From positions 124,001 through 188,000 of the forward strand of contig CAVPMN010000020.1 of the NCBI GenBank assembly GCA_963706425.1: a DNA stretch of 64,000 bases, read 5' to 3'. How positions within the stretch are numbered: the first letter of the stretch is position 1; each line of letters opens with the position of its first letter. The position numbers and the translations under genes were made by a program. The notes beneath the pieces are model-generated. The model saw only the letters and a list, made by a program, of their open reading frames with translations, was not told the DNA's origin and did not search any database. This DNA comes from CAVPMN01 sp963706425 (GTDB taxonomy: Bacteria; Actinomycetota; Acidimicrobiia; Acidimicrobiales; Acidimicrobilacustridaceae). This document shows positions 46,662-56,363 of the stretch, piece after piece.

Positions 46662-48017
46662 GTGGAGAGCCAGACGGGATACGCGAGCAACAGCGGCGTG
46701 CACCTGGCCTACCGCGTCGAGGGAACGGGTCCCGACCTGCTGGTGATCCCCGGCACGCTCATCTCACTCGACGTGCTCGACGAGCAACCCCGCGCTGCGG
46801 CCTACCTGCGACGGCTCACCTCGTTTTGTCGAACCATCCGCTACGACCTCCGCGGAGTGGGACGCTCCGACCCGGTGTCGCTCGGGACGGACCTCGACGT
46901 CGACGACATGGTCGCGGACGCCCGTGCCGTGCTCGACGCAGTCGGCACCGAGCAGGTAGCGGTGCTCGCCGAGGGCGGTGGGCTGTCCGCCGTCGCACTC
47001 CGCCTGGCGGCGAGCGAACCGGCGCGAGTCCGTGCGCTGGTGCTGGTGAACACGACGGCCCGTCTCCTCGAGGACAACGACTACCCGGGGATGCCGGCGA
47101 GCCTCGTCGACGACTACCTCCAGGACAACATCGATCCGGCAAACGACTGGCGACACCCCGACGCAGACGACGAGGACGGCGGCGATGTCGCCACGCTGCT
47201 CCCCAGCCTGGCCGACGACAAGGCGTTCCGGACCTGGTGGGACCAGGCGGGCCAGCGCAGCGCCAGCCCAGGCACCGCTCGCGCCGTGCTCGGTGCCGTG
47301 CTCCGCGGTGACAGCCGCGTCGTGCTGTCGGAGATCTCCGCGCCGGCCCTGGTGCTCCACGCACGAGAGGGTCGGATCACTCCCGTGGAGCAGGGTCGCT
47401 ACGTGGCCGACCACATCGCCGGGGCTCGGTTCGCGGAGCTGCCGGGTGGCGATCAGGTGGTGTGGGCGACCGACGCCGACGCGCTGCTCGATCAGGTCGA
47501 GGAGTTCCTGACCGGTCGGCGTACCGGCCGGGTCGAGCGTGTGCTGACCACCGTGCTGTTCACCGACATCGTCGACTCCACGCAGACCGCGGCCGCCCTG
47601 GGTGATCGAGCGTGGCGCGATCGGCTCGAGATCCATGACGCCCTGGTGCGACGCGAGCTCGGTCGGTTCGGCGGTCGCGAGGTCAACACCACCGGCGACG
47701 GCTTCCTCGCCTCGTTCGACAGCCCGACCCAAGCCGTGCTGGCCGCCGCGTCGATCTCGCGCGCGGCGGTTGAAGCGGGAATCGACATACGGGCGGGGCT
47801 GCACACCGGTGAGTGCGAACGGCGAGGCGACGACCTGGCCGGAATCGCAGTCCACCTGGCCAGCCGGGTCGCAGCCGCCGCCGGCGCACGCGAGGTGCTG
47901 GTGTCGCGCACGGTGCGCGACCTGGTGAGCGGTTCGGACCTGGGGTTCGAAGACCGCGGTGAGCACCACCTGAAGGGCGTGCCCGAGCGTTGGCATCTGT
48001 TCGCCCTGATCGACTGA
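46662..48017 (+). CDS. Inactive alpha/beta hydrolase fused to class III cyclase
   Basis: A 451-residue protein with the same architecture as the gene at 21281, but the hydrolase triad is gone. The GxSxG elbow reads VLAEG with Ala103 at the Ser position, the acid position reads Gly237 (HAREGRI), and the His position reads Gln265 (GGDQVVW). The cyclase domain retains FTDIVDST and TTGDG (metal Asp residues) and the Arg in AVHLASRVA. It has Asn for the substrate Lys (VNTTGDG) and His for the ribose Asn. The hydrolase part may serve as a ligand sensor. Start GTG 46662. A hairpin follows at 48025. Confidence 0.82.
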   Translation: MESQTGYASNSGVHLAYRVEGTGPDLLVIPGTLISLDVLDEQPRAAAYLRRLTSFCRTIRYDLRGVGRSDPVSLGTDLDVDDMVADARAVLDAVGTEQVAVLAEGGGLSAVALRLAASEPARVRALVLVNTTARLLEDNDYPGMPASLVDDYLQDNIDPANDWRHPDADDEDGGDVATLLPSLADDKAFRTWWDQAGQRSASPGTARAVLGAVLRGDSRVVLSEISAPALVLHAREGRITPVEQGRYVADHIAGARFAELPGGDQVVWATDADALLDQVEEFLTGRRTGRVERVLTTVLFTDIVDSTQTAAALGDRAWRDRLEIHDALVRRELGRFGGREVNTTGDGFLASFDSPTQAVLAAASISRAAVEAGIDIRAGLHTGECERRGDDLAGIAVHLASRVAAAAGAREVLVSRTVRDLVSGSDLGFEDRGEHHLKGVPERWHLFALID

Positions 48018-48024
48018 ATCGTCC

Positions 48025-48050
48025 GCCCGCGTGGTTGCCCACCCGCGGGC
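48025..48050 (+). terminator. Hairpin after cyclase fusion gene
   Basis: GCCCGCG ... CGCGGGC with an inner GGT/ACC pairing: a 7-bp outer stem with one bulge, 8 bases after the stop at 48017 and before the oxidoreductase start at 48076. No T-run. Confidence 0.4.
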
Positions 48051-48075
48051 CTGGCGACGACCGTAGGCTGCCGGC

Positions 48076-49083
48076 ATGTCCGACACCATGCGCCAGATCG
48101 TCCTTCGCAAACGCCCCGAGGGCATGATCACACCCGACTGCTTCGAGCTGGTGACCGTCCCCGTGCCCGAGATCGGCGAGGGCGAGGCCCTGATCGAGAT
48201 CGACTACCTGTCGCTCGACCCCACCATCCGTGGATGGATCTCGCACGACACCTATCTCCCCGCCGTCGCCATCGGCGATCCGGTGCGCAGCGCTGGTGCC
48301 GGTCACATCGTGCAGTCGAACAACCCGGCGCTGCCCGTCGGAGCCAACGTGCTCGGGCTCACCGGCTGGCAGGACCACGCGGTGGCCAGTCCCGAGGCGA
48401 TGATGCAGGTGCTGCCCGAGGGCATCGAGCTCACCGACGCCCTCAGCATCTACGGCGCTACCGGCATCACCGCGTACTTCGGCCTGCTCGACGTGGGCCA
48501 GCCACAGCCGGGCGACACGGTCTTGGTGTCGGGTGCAGCGGGCGCCACCGGGTCGATCGTCGGACAGATCGCCAAGATCAAGGGCTGCCGGGCGGTCGGC
48601 ATCGCCGGCACCGACGAGAAGTGCCGCTGGCTGGTCGACGACCTCGGGTTCGACGCGGCCATCAACTACCGCACCGACGACGTGGCCGCGCGGGTTGCGG
48701 CCGAGTGCCCCGACGGCATCGACGTCTTCTTCGACAACGTGGGCGGCGAGCTGCTGCAGATCGCGCTCGACCACCTGGCGCTGCGGGGGCGCGTCGTGTT
48801 GTGCGGTTCGATCTCGCAGTACAACGCCATCGATCCCGAGCCGGGGCCGAACAACCTGTTCAACCTCACCGTGCAGCGGGGCCGCATGGAGGGCTTCATC
48901 GTGCTCGACTACCTCGACCGCTTCGCCGAAGCCGCGCTGCAACTCGGCATGTGGGTGGCCGAAGGCCTCATTCAGCACCGGGTGCACGTGGTCGACGGAT
49001 TCGAGCAGACGCCCGCGGCGTTGAACATGCTGTTCACCGGTGAGAACGTCGGCAAGCTGATGGTGCGGGTCAACCCGGCCTGA
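48076..49083 (+). CDS. NADP-dependent MDR oxidoreductase (CurA/PTGR-like)
   Basis: 335 residues of the leukotriene B4 dehydrogenase / curcumin reductase branch of MDR enzymes: LSLDPTIRGWI near the start, DTVLVSGAAGATGSIVGQIAK (nucleotide-binding loop AxxGxxG), GIDVFFDNVGGELLQ, CGSISQYN, and GKLMVRV at the end. Members reduce the double bond of 2-alkenals or enones with NADPH. There is no zinc site. ATG 48076 is a clean start. It is a single gene between the cyclase fusion and the MMPL gene, likely in the same direction of transcription. Confidence 0.85.
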   Translation: MSDTMRQIVLRKRPEGMITPDCFELVTVPVPEIGEGEALIEIDYLSLDPTIRGWISHDTYLPAVAIGDPVRSAGAGHIVQSNNPALPVGANVLGLTGWQDHAVASPEAMMQVLPEGIELTDALSIYGATGITAYFGLLDVGQPQPGDTVLVSGAAGATGSIVGQIAKIKGCRAVGIAGTDEKCRWLVDDLGFDAAINYRTDDVAARVAAECPDGIDVFFDNVGGELLQIALDHLALRGRVVLCGSISQYNAIDPEPGPNNLFNLTVQRGRMEGFIVLDYLDRFAEAALQLGMWVAEGLIQHRVHVVDGFEQTPAALNMLFTGENVGKLMVRVNPA

Positions 49084-49112
49084 GGTTCACGACCTCGGGA
49101 TGAGCTGCCGAT

Positions 49113-49152
49113 AGGTAGGGGCCAGGTATCTCTACCGTCGCCGCACCTACCT
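49113..49152 (+). promoter_or_regulatory. Spaced inverted repeat upstream of MMPL gene
   Basis: AGGTAGG (49113-49119) and CCTACCT (49146-49152), 7-bp arms 26 bases apart, with GGTA/TACC half-sites between them. It lies 34-73 bases before the MMPL start at 49186 and could bind a regulator. This is pattern only. Confidence 0.25.
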
Positions 49153-49185
49153 CGCCTCAGGCGGCTCGATCGAGGAGCAACAAGC

Positions 49186-51484
49186 GTGTTGGAGCGCCTG
49201 GGCCGGTCCGCGGCGAAACATCATCGGTGGGTCCTCATCGCCTGGGTGCTGGTGGCGGTGGTGCTCGGCACGCTGGCCAGTCGCGACGGGGGCACCACCC
49301 GCGACAGCTTCGCCATCCCCGGCACCGACGCCCAACGGGCCATCGACCTGCTCGAGCAGCAGTTCCCGGCAGCCACCGGCGGCTCAGCCATCGCGGTGTT
49401 CCGCACCAGCGACGGCGCCAAGGTGACCGACGCCGCTCCCCAGGCAGCCATCGAGCAGTCGTTCAAGAACCTCGGTGCCATCTCGGGCGTGTCGCCCATC
49501 GTGAGCCCGTTCGCCTCCGGCTCGCCTACCGCCGGCAACATCTCGTCGGACCAGACCGTGGTGTACGTCTCGGTGCAGTTCGCCGACCCGGTGACCGAGC
49601 TGCCGAAGGACATCGTGCGCCAGATGCAGTCGGCCGTCGCACCGGCCGACACCGCGGGGGTCGAGACCCAGTTCGGTGGTGCGGTGGTCGATGCGTTCGA
49701 CGCGCCCACCTCGGCCATCTCTGAGCACGCCGACGACATCGGCCTCGCCATCGCCGTCGTGATCCTGCTCATCTCGCTCGGTTCAGGCGTGGCGATGCTC
49801 GTGCCCATCGGCACCGCCCTGTTCGCGCTCGCCATCTCCACCTCGCTCATCGTGCTGATCGAGCGTTGGGCCACCGTCGGCAGCATCGCTCCCCTGCTCG
49901 GCACGATGATCGGCCTGGGTGTGGGCATCGACTACTCGCTGTTCATCGTCAGCCGCTACCGCCAGAACCTCGCCGATGGCGCCGAGCCCCACGACGCCGT
50001 GGGACGGGCCCTCGGCACCGCGGGATCGGCGGTGCTGTTCGCCGGCCTCACCGTGTGCCTCGCCATGGTCGCCCTGGGCCTGATGGGCGTGCCCTACGTG
50101 CGCACGCTCGGGCTCACCGCGGCGCTCTATGTCGTGGTCACCGTGTTGGTCGCGCTCACCTTCCTGCCTGCCCTGCTCGGCGTGCTCGGCCACCGCATCG
50201 ACCGCCTGAAGCTGCCGTGGGCGCGCTCCGCCGGCGCTCCGTCGGCCGCCGAGTCCACGGGCACCTTCTCGGCCAGGTGGGCCCACCAGGTCGGCCGTCG
50301 AGCCTGGGTGTTCGCCCCCCTGAGCCTGGTCGTGCTGCTGCTGCTGGCGGCGCCCCTACTGAGGATCGACCTGGGCTTCCCGACCGATGGCGACGCCCCG
50401 ACCGACACGACGCAGCGCAAGGCCTACGACATCATCAGCGACGCGTTCGGCCCTGGCGCCAACGGGCCGCTGGTCATCGTCGGATCGCTGCCACCGGTGA
50501 CTCCGCAGAACGAGCAACAGGTGCTCGAGCACGATCGGCAGCTTCGTCAAGACACTCGAGCAGACGCCGGGTGTGCAGCGGGTGGTGCCGGGTGCGAACA
50601 GCCTCACCGATCCGACGATCGCGTTCATCGAGGTGATCCCCACCACCGGCGCGAACGACAAAGCCACTGCCGATCTGGTCCGCACCTTGCGCAGCGACAC
50701 CATCCCGCAGGCGCTGGCGGGCACCGACATCGACGCGTCCGATGTGTTCGTCGGCGGCACCACCGCCGAGCTGATCGATCTCACCGACCGCATCAAGAGC
50801 CGGATGGCGGTGCTCATCGCCGTGGTGCTCGGGGGCTCGTTCCTGCTCCTGATGATGGTGTTCCGTTCGCTACTCGTGCCCTTCACCGCCGCCGTCATGA
50901 ACCTGCTCTCGATCGGTGCCGCCTACGGCGTGCTGGTGGTCATGTTCGAGTGGGGTTGGGGACGGGGTGCGATCGGTCTCGAGGAAACGGTCGTGATCGC
51001 CGCGTTCGTGCCGGTGATGATGTTCGCCATCCTCTTCGGCCTGTCGATGGACTACGAGGTGTTCCTCCTGTCGCGCATCCGTGAGGAGTACCTGCAGAGC
51101 GGCGACAGCCACAGCAGCGTGGTGGCGGGGCTCTCGAACACGGCGCGGGTGATCACCTCGGCCGCGCTGATCATGATCGGTGTGTTCCTCGCGTTCGTCA
51201 CCAACCCCGACCCGACCGTGAAGATGATCGGCATCGGTCTGGCGGTGGCGGTCTTCGTCGACGCCACCGTGGTGCGCATGGTGCTGGTGCCGTCGACCAT
51301 GGAGCTGCTCGGGAAGGGGAACTGGTGGCTCCCCCACTGGCTCGATCGCATCCTGCCGCGCATCGCCCTCGAGCAGTCGCCGGACTCGTCCAAAGGGGCT
51401 GGCCCGCCTGATGTGCCCGCTCCGCCTGACGCTTCTGACGCACCTGATGCGGCCCAGGCGGTGCCGGCCACCACCAACGCCTGA
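49186..51484 (+). CDS. MMPL-family RND transporter, frame broken near 50539
   Basis: A protein of about 765 residues. An N-terminal membrane helix is followed by a large outer domain, then a bundle of helices with the MMPL block MIGLGVGIDYSLFIVSRYRQN, a second outer domain, and a second bundle with FGLSMDYEVFLLSRIREEY. These Asp-Tyr motifs are thought to carry the proton path. It probably exports a lipid or hydrophobic compound. The frame shifts +1 at about 50539 in the second outer domain (EHDR|SFVKTLEQTPGVQRVV). GTG 49186 follows GAGGAG 9 bases upstream. A Pro/Ala-rich tail of about 40 residues ends it. Confidence 0.85.
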
Positions 51485-51492
51485 CCGAACGG

Positions 51493-51855
51493 CTACGCGG
51501 GGCCGAGCAGCTCGTCGAGCTTCTGCTCCGGCGGGCGCGCGATGACCGCTCGGCCGTCGGCGACGACGACGGGTCGCTGCATCAGCTCGGGGTGCTCGGC
51601 CAGCAGGTCGACCACCGCTGCGGTGTCGGCGTAGGCGTCGGCATCGAGGCCCAACTCGCCGAAGCGCTTGTCGTGACGGACCAGGTCGGCAGGCGGATCA
51701 ACCAGTTGGCCGACGAGGGCCTCGAGGCCGCCGCGGTCGAGCGGTGTCTTCAGGTACTGCACGATCTCGAGGTCGATGTTGCGCCCTTCGAGCGCCTCGA
51801 GGGCGCGACGCGAGTTGCTGCACTTGGGGTTGTGGTAGATCACGACGCTCGCCAT
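51493..51855 (-). CDS. arsC: ArsC-family reductase (glutaredoxin-type arsenate reductase-like)
   Basis: A 120-residue thioredoxin-fold protein: YHNPKCSNSRRALEAL has the ArsC catalytic Cys; later come YLKTPLDRGGLEALV, RPVVVADGRAVIARPPE (Arg residues that hold oxyanion) and LDELL. Length and motif order match ArsC (about 115 aa). It reduces arsenate with glutathione or another thiol; related proteins (Spx, YffB) have other roles, and no ars operon surrounds it, so arsenate as substrate is probable but not certain. The start is ATG 51855. It is followed upstream by the DUF2085-like gene in the same orientation. Confidence 0.75.
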   Translation of the reverse strand: MASVVIYHNPKCSNSRRALEALEGRNIDLEIVQYLKTPLDRGGLEALVGQLVDPPADLVRHDKRFGELGLDADAYADTAAVVDLLAEHPELMQRPVVVADGRAVIARPPEQKLDELLGPA

Positions 51856-51866
51856 GGGCGGTGACG

Positions 51867-52304
51867 CTAGTGCTCGGCGCTGCGCCGCGAGGCGAGCAGG
51901 ACGGCCAGGCCGCAGATGCCGCCGTAGACCACGACCACACCCCAGAAGAGCAGGCTGCCGGGCTCGCGCACGTAGATAGCGAAGCCTCGGCCGAGGGCGA
52001 CCGCGAGCGGGATGGTGAGCACGACCTGGCGCACCGGACGGTGGCGCAACCAGCCCGCGTGCTCGCCGACGAACTCGATCACCGACGGCAGGGGTAGCAG
52101 CCAGAGCAGCCACGGATCGGCCGATTCGGGCCAGTGCCAGCCCGCCAAGGAGATGACCATGACCGCCAGGGCCACCGGGTAGAGCACCGCGCAACGCCGG
52201 CACACGTGACGCCCGGCGATGACGACGCAACGGTCGTAGTCGTCGGGGAAGTGATGGGCCAGCCACATGGGCGTGACCTCGTCGACCTTCCGGCGCGGGC
52301 TCAC
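51867..52304 (-). CDS. DUF2085-like membrane protein
   Basis: A 145-residue protein with about three hydrophobic helices and, near residue 30, GRHVCRRCAVLYPVAL, matching the CGR-x-x-CxRCxGxY pattern of DUF2085. The two Cys may bind a metal or heme. The GTG start at 52304 (VSPRRKVDEV) is a choice; an ATG further in (MWLAHHFPDDYDRC) would give a shorter N-terminus that still includes the Cys pair. It lies 11 bases before arsC in the same orientation. The function is unknown. Confidence 0.6.
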   Translation of the reverse strand: MSPRRKVDEVTPMWLAHHFPDDYDRCVVIAGRHVCRRCAVLYPVALAVMVISLAGWHWPESADPWLLWLLPLPSVIEFVGEHAGWLRHRPVRQVVLTIPLAVALGRGFAIYVREPGSLLFWGVVVVYGGICGLAVLLASRRSAEH

Positions 52305-52406
52305 GCCGGCCGATGGTAGGTGGCCGACGCGGTGTATCCGGCGACCGTCGTAGCCGGCGGTAGTGTCGACCGTGTCGTCCGCTCGTGACCGAAGGGAGTG
52401 CCAGTC

Positions 52407-52631
52407 GTGTCGATCCCGTTGAAGCGTGTGTCGAAGGTGGTGATCGGCGGCGAGTGGTACTCGGTCGAGCTCGGCACCTTCGAGGTGGTGCCGATGGAGT
52501 TCACCGGCGAGGACGGCGCCATCGCCCACGATCCCCTCGACACCATGGCCTACCGGTTCGAGACCGACAACGCCGACGTCTACTACGGCCCGCTCTCGGC
52601 CATCTCGCTCATCAAGCTCTTGGACATCTAG
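52407..52631 (+). CDS. Small hypothetical protein
   Basis: A 74-residue protein, acidic, with several aromatic residues (GEWYSVELGTFEVV, YRFETDNADVYYGPLSAISLIKLLDI) and no membrane helix or signal. GAAGGGAG at 52391 lies 8 bases before GTG 52407, which decides this start over GTG 52398. It has good third-position GC bias and its own ribosome binding site, so it is a likely real gene. A 187-base gap without gene follows. No family is recognised. Confidence 0.5.
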   Translation: MSIPLKRVSKVVIGGEWYSVELGTFEVVPMEFTGEDGAIAHDPLDTMAYRFETDNADVYYGPLSAISLIKLLDI

Positions 52632-52818
52632 CTCAGCGCAGACAATCGGAGCCCCGCCCTACCGGCACAAGGAGGGCATCCCTTCCACCGAACCTGTCGC
52701 GTACTCGGGGGCCCCACACCCCGGATCCGCGACCGGAGCGGACGGAAGCGACGTCAGCAGCAAGACCTCTGCGGCGACTCCCGGGCGTTGACGGCGTTCG
52801 CCTGACGGACCTGTGCGC

Positions 52819-53790
52819 TCAGACAGTGACGACGATCTTGCCGGCGGTGCGACCCTCCTCGACGTAGCGCATGGCGTCGGCCGCCTCGGCCAGGGTGAAG
52901 CGGCGGTCGATCGTTGGGCGCAGTGATCCGGCTTCGACGAGCTCGGCCAAAGCTCGGAGGTCGTCGGCGTTCTCGACGGCCCGGACGACTCGGACCCGTC
53001 GGTCGAAGCGGCCTCGCGCCATGAGGCGCAGGAAGGGCAGCATCGGGCCGAGGATGCGGCCGTCGGCGTTGACGCCGGCCATCACGTAGCGCCCGTCGGC
53101 CGCCAACACCCTCCGGGCCCGGGGGTAGCCGACGTCGCCGGTGACCTGGAGGACGACGTCCCATGTGCGGTCCATGGCACTCCAGTCGTCGACGCTGCGG
53201 TCGATGACCTCGTCGGCCCCGACGGCGCGGACCAGGTCGACGTTGCGGGTGCTGCACACGCCGGTCACGTGGGCGCCGGCCGCCTTGCACAGCTGCACGG
53301 CGAAGTGCCCGACCCCGCTGGACGCGCCGACCACGAGGACCCGGTCGCGTTCGCGCACGTCGGCTTGGTCACGCACCATCTGCAGCGCAGTGAACGCGGC
53401 GACCCCGATGGTGGCAGCCTCCTCGAGCGTCAGGTTCTCTGGTCGGGGGCGGACGTGGTCGCGGGGCAGCGCGACGTACTCGGCCAGTCCCCCGCCGTGG
53501 TCACTCCAACCGAAGACCTCGTCGCCGAGTTCGAGGTCGTCGACGCCGGGGCCGACCGCCTCGACCACTCCGGCGATGTCGACGCCGTGAATCGTGCGCT
53601 TCGGTCGGAACAGCCCTTGGCCGAGCCGGACGATGGCCGGATCGGCCCGGAGCAGGTGCCAGTCGAGTGCCTGCAACGAGGTGGCCCGCACGGCGACCAA
53701 CACCTCGTCGTCGCCGATGGTGGGGGTCGGTACCTCCTGGAGCTGCATCGTCTCGGGTCCGCCGTAGCGGGCTGCGATCATCGCCTTCAT
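52819..53790 (-). CDS. MDR-family NAD(P)-dependent oxidoreductase (quinone-reductase-like)
   Basis: A 323-residue zinc-less MDR: MKAMIAARYGGPETMQL at the start, HGVDIAGVVEAVGPGV, the nucleotide loop VLVVGASSGVGHFAVQL, GADEVIDRS, and EGRTAGKIVVTV at the end. It is typical of QOR/reticulon-4-interacting-like reductases acting on quinones or enones. ATG 53790 overlaps the MMPL stop by 4 bases (ATGA), so the two are translationally coupled, and a hydrophobic export substrate may also be reduced by this enzyme; that link is inference. Confidence 0.82.
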   Translation of the reverse strand: MKAMIAARYGGPETMQLQEVPTPTIGDDEVLVAVRATSLQALDWHLLRADPAIVRLGQGLFRPKRTIHGVDIAGVVEAVGPGVDDLELGDEVFGWSDHGGGLAEYVALPRDHVRPRPENLTLEEAATIGVAAFTALQMVRDQADVRERDRVLVVGASSGVGHFAVQLCKAAGAHVTGVCSTRNVDLVRAVGADEVIDRSVDDWSAMDRTWDVVLQVTGDVGYPRARRVLAADGRYVMAGVNADGRILGPMLPFLRLMARGRFDRRVRVVRAVENADDLRALAELVEAGSLRPTIDRRFTLAEAADAMRYVEEGRTAGKIVVTV

Positions 53791-56240
53791 GCTGGCTCCA
53801 GTTCGGTGTCGAGGGCGGGAGCGGCGGGGGTCGCCGATTCGATCGAGAGACGCGGGACGAGTCGGTCGAGCCAGGGCGGCATCCACCAGTTCCGGTCGCC
53901 GAGCAGCGCCATCGTGGCCGGCACGAGGACCATGCGCACGAGGGTGGCGTCGAGGAACACGGCGAGCCCGAGCCCGAGACCGAAGACCTTGATCTCGCGG
54001 ATGTCCTCGAACACGAACGAGCCGAAGACCACGACCATGATGGCGGCGGCGGCGGTGATGACCCGGGCGGTCGACGCCAGCCCGTCGGCCACCGAGGTCG
54101 ATGCATCGCCGGTGCGGTCGTACTCCTCACGGATGCGGGAGAGCATGAACACCTCGTAGTCCATCGACAGCCCGAACACGATGGCGAACAGCATGAGGGG
54201 GATGAACGGGTTGATCGGCCCTGCCTCGATGCCGAGGAGCGCGTCGCCCCATCCCCACTGGAAGACGGCCACGATCACGCCGTAGGTGGCGGCGATCGAG
54301 AGCATGTTCATCACCACGGCCTTGAGCGGAACGAGCACCGAGCGGAACACCATCATGAGGACGAGGAACGACATGCCGAGGACAGCGGCGAAGAACAGCG
54401 GCATGCGCTCACGCAGGTAGTCGGTGACGTCGATGTTGGTGGCGGCGCTTCCGGTGACGTGGACGTCGAGCCCGGCTGCGGCCGCGGCGGGCACGGCGTC
54501 GTCGCGCAGGGCGCGGACGAGCTCGGTCGTGGCCTCGTCCTGCGGGGCCGACGTCGGGATGAGGGTCATCACGTACGCAGCCGGGTTCGACGGGTCGTCG
54601 GCGACCGGCGGCGTGACGGCGGCAACGCCCGGGGTGTCGGCGAGCGCGGCGTGAGCGCGTCGATGGCGCCGGCGACGGGGGCGTCGGCGCCGGGTGTACG
54701 GGTGGCGGTGACGACGAAGGGCCCGTTGAACCCCTCGCCGAAACCTTCGGCCAGCAGGTCGTAGGCCTGGTGGGTGTCGGAGTCCTCGGGGAAGTTGCCC
54801 TCGTCGGCCCAGCCGAGGCGGAGGCCGAGGACCGGCGCGGCCAGGACGACGAGGGTGACCGCAGCCGCCCCGCCCCAGAGCAGCGGTCGCCGCTGGATGG
54901 TCCGGCTCCACCGGTGCGACAACGTCGTCTCCACCGGCTTGGCCGCTCGGTGGGGCACCTCGTCGCGCAGCTTCGGGACGAAGCGGCTCAGTCACCAGGG
55001 CGGTGATGGCGGCCACCGCGCCCCCGATGGCCAGCGGGGTGGAGCCGATGCCGACCCCGAGGATGGCGGCCGCCGTGGCACCGGCGGCGAGCAGGCCACG
55101 CCAGCGGGTGACCTCGAGCCGCGGCCCGGCCATGGCGAGCAGGGCCGGCAGCAGCGTCATCGACGTGAACATCGTCGCGAGCACGGTGGCCGAGACGCCG
55201 AGTCCCATGCCCGAGAGCATCCCGATGCCGACCAGCAGCAGACCGAGCATCGAGACGACGACCGTGGCCCCGGCGAAGGCGACGGCCCGCCCGGCGGTGC
55301 TCATGGCGACCACGATGGCATCCCTCGGCGGATGCCCGGCGTGGACCGCTTCGCGGGTGCGGGTGACGATGAAGAGCGCGTAGTCGATGCCGACACCGAG
55401 GCCGACCATCATCCCGAGCAGCATCGTGTCCTCGGGGACGGTCGCCACCCGGGTGAGCAGGACGATGGTTCCGAGGCCGATGCTCACGCCGCCGAGGGCG
55501 ACGGCGATGGGCAGGCCCATGGCCAGCACCGAGCCGAAGGCGACGATGAGCACCACGACGGCGAAGGCGATGCCGATCAGCTCGGTCTGGGGCGGCTCGA
55601 CCGCGGTCAGGTACTGGCCACCGACCAGGACCTCGAGCCCCTCGATCGACGGGGCCTCCTCGGTGATCAACTGGCCGATGCGGCCCGACTCGGTGTCGTC
55701 GACGTCGGCCGACAGGTTCACCTGGGCGAACGCCAACTGGCCGGCCAGCGGTCCGGTCGAGGCGATCTGACCGGCGCTCTGGGCGGAGTAGGGCGAGACG
55801 ACGGTCGCACCCGGCGCTCTCGGGGTCCCGGCCTCGTCGGGGAAGCCGGCATCGACGGTGGCGAAGAGGTTCTCCATGGCGGCGGCGACCACCGGATCGT
55901 CGACGCCTTGGTCGGCGCGGAACACGATCATGCCCGACTGACCACCGGTGCCGAGCTCGGGGAAGTGCTCCTCGAGGACGGCGAATCCGGCGGTGCTGTC
56001 GGAGTCGGGCACCATCGACCCGCTTCCGAACGCAGGCCCCACCGCACCGGCGGCCGCGAGGACGACCACGAGGACCGCAGCCCAGAGTCCGACGGTCGCT
56101 CGCCGGTGGTCGAAGCACCAACCGCCGAGACGTCCGAGCAGCGAGTCGCTCCCCGGCGGCGGGGCGCCACCGCGCCGATCGGTGACCGGGGGTGGCGTGA
56201 CGGGAGGGCGCTCGAGCTGCGACGTGGGCATGGCTCCCAT
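53787..56240 (-). CDS. MMPL-family transporter, frame broken near 54990 and 54650
   Basis: A protein of about 817 residues with the same layout as the gene at 49186. MMVGLGVGIDYALFIVTRTRE is in the first helix bundle and FGLSMDYEVFMLSRIREEYDR in the second, with outer domains between. The frame changes +1 near 54985-54992 (before RFVPKLRDEVPHRAAKP) and back by -1 near 54650 (AIDALT|AALADTPGV), so the middle of about 110 residues lies in a different frame. Start at ATG 56240 (MGAMPTSQL) or the ATG 9 bases on. It is coupled to the oxidoreductase downstream and divergent from the two-component pair at 56364, which probably controls it. Confidence 0.82.
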   Translation of the reverse strand: MGAMPTSQLERPPVTPPPVTDRRGGAPPPGSDSLLGRLGGWCFDHRRATVGLWAAVLVVVLAAAGAVGPAFGSGSMVPDSDSTAGFAVLEEHFPELGTGGQSGMIVFRADQGVDDPVVAAAMENLFATVDAGFPDEAGTPRAPGATVVSPYSAQSAGQIASTGPLAGQLAFAQVNLSADVDDTESGRIGQLITEEAPSIEGLEVLVGGQYLTAVEPPQTELIGIAFAVVVLIVAFGSVLAMGLPIAVALGGVSIGLGTIVLLTRVATVPEDTMLLGMMVGLGVGIDYALFIVTRTREAVHAGHPPRDAIVVAMSTAGRAVAFAGATVVVSMLGLLLVGIGMLSGMGLGVSATVLATMFTSMTLLPALLAMAGPRLEVTRWRGLLAAGATAAAILGVGIGSTPLAIGGAVAAITALVTEPLRPEAARRGAPPSGQAGGDDVVAPVEPDHPAATAALGRGGCGHPRRPGRAGPRPPPRLGRRGQLPRGLRHPPGLRPAGRRFRRGVQRALRRHRHPYTRRRRPRRRRHRRAHAALADTPGVAAVTPPVADDPSNPAAYVMTLIPTSAPQDEATTELVRALRDDAVPAAAAAGLDVHVTGSAATNIDVTDYLRERMPLFFAAVLGMSFLVLMMVFRSVLVPLKAVVMNMLSIAATYGVIVAVFQWGWGDALLGIEAGPINPFIPLMLFAIVFGLSMDYEVFMLSRIREEYDRTGDASTSVADGLASTARVITAAAAIMVVVFGSFVFEDIREIKVFGLGLGLAVFLDATLVRMVLVPATMALLGDRNWWMPPWLDRLVPRLSIESATPAAPALDTELEPA

Positions 56241-56309
56241 CCTCGGGATCTCCGATCGGGCCCACATCGGGAGTCCGGCCACTTCCGCACCGGCTGATCG
56301 GCCGGTTCG

Positions 56310-56333
56310 CGGATCGTCCTTTCGGCCGATCCG
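56310..56333. promoter_or_regulatory. Inverted repeat in divergent promoter
   Basis: CGGATCG-N10-CGATCCG: 7-bp perfect arms, 70 bases before the MMPL start (56240) and 30 before the kinase start (56364). It is a candidate site for the LuxR-type regulator encoded at 57506. Confidence 0.4.
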
Positions 56334-56363
56334 CCCGACGCTCGGGCCTCGTACGCTTGCGCC

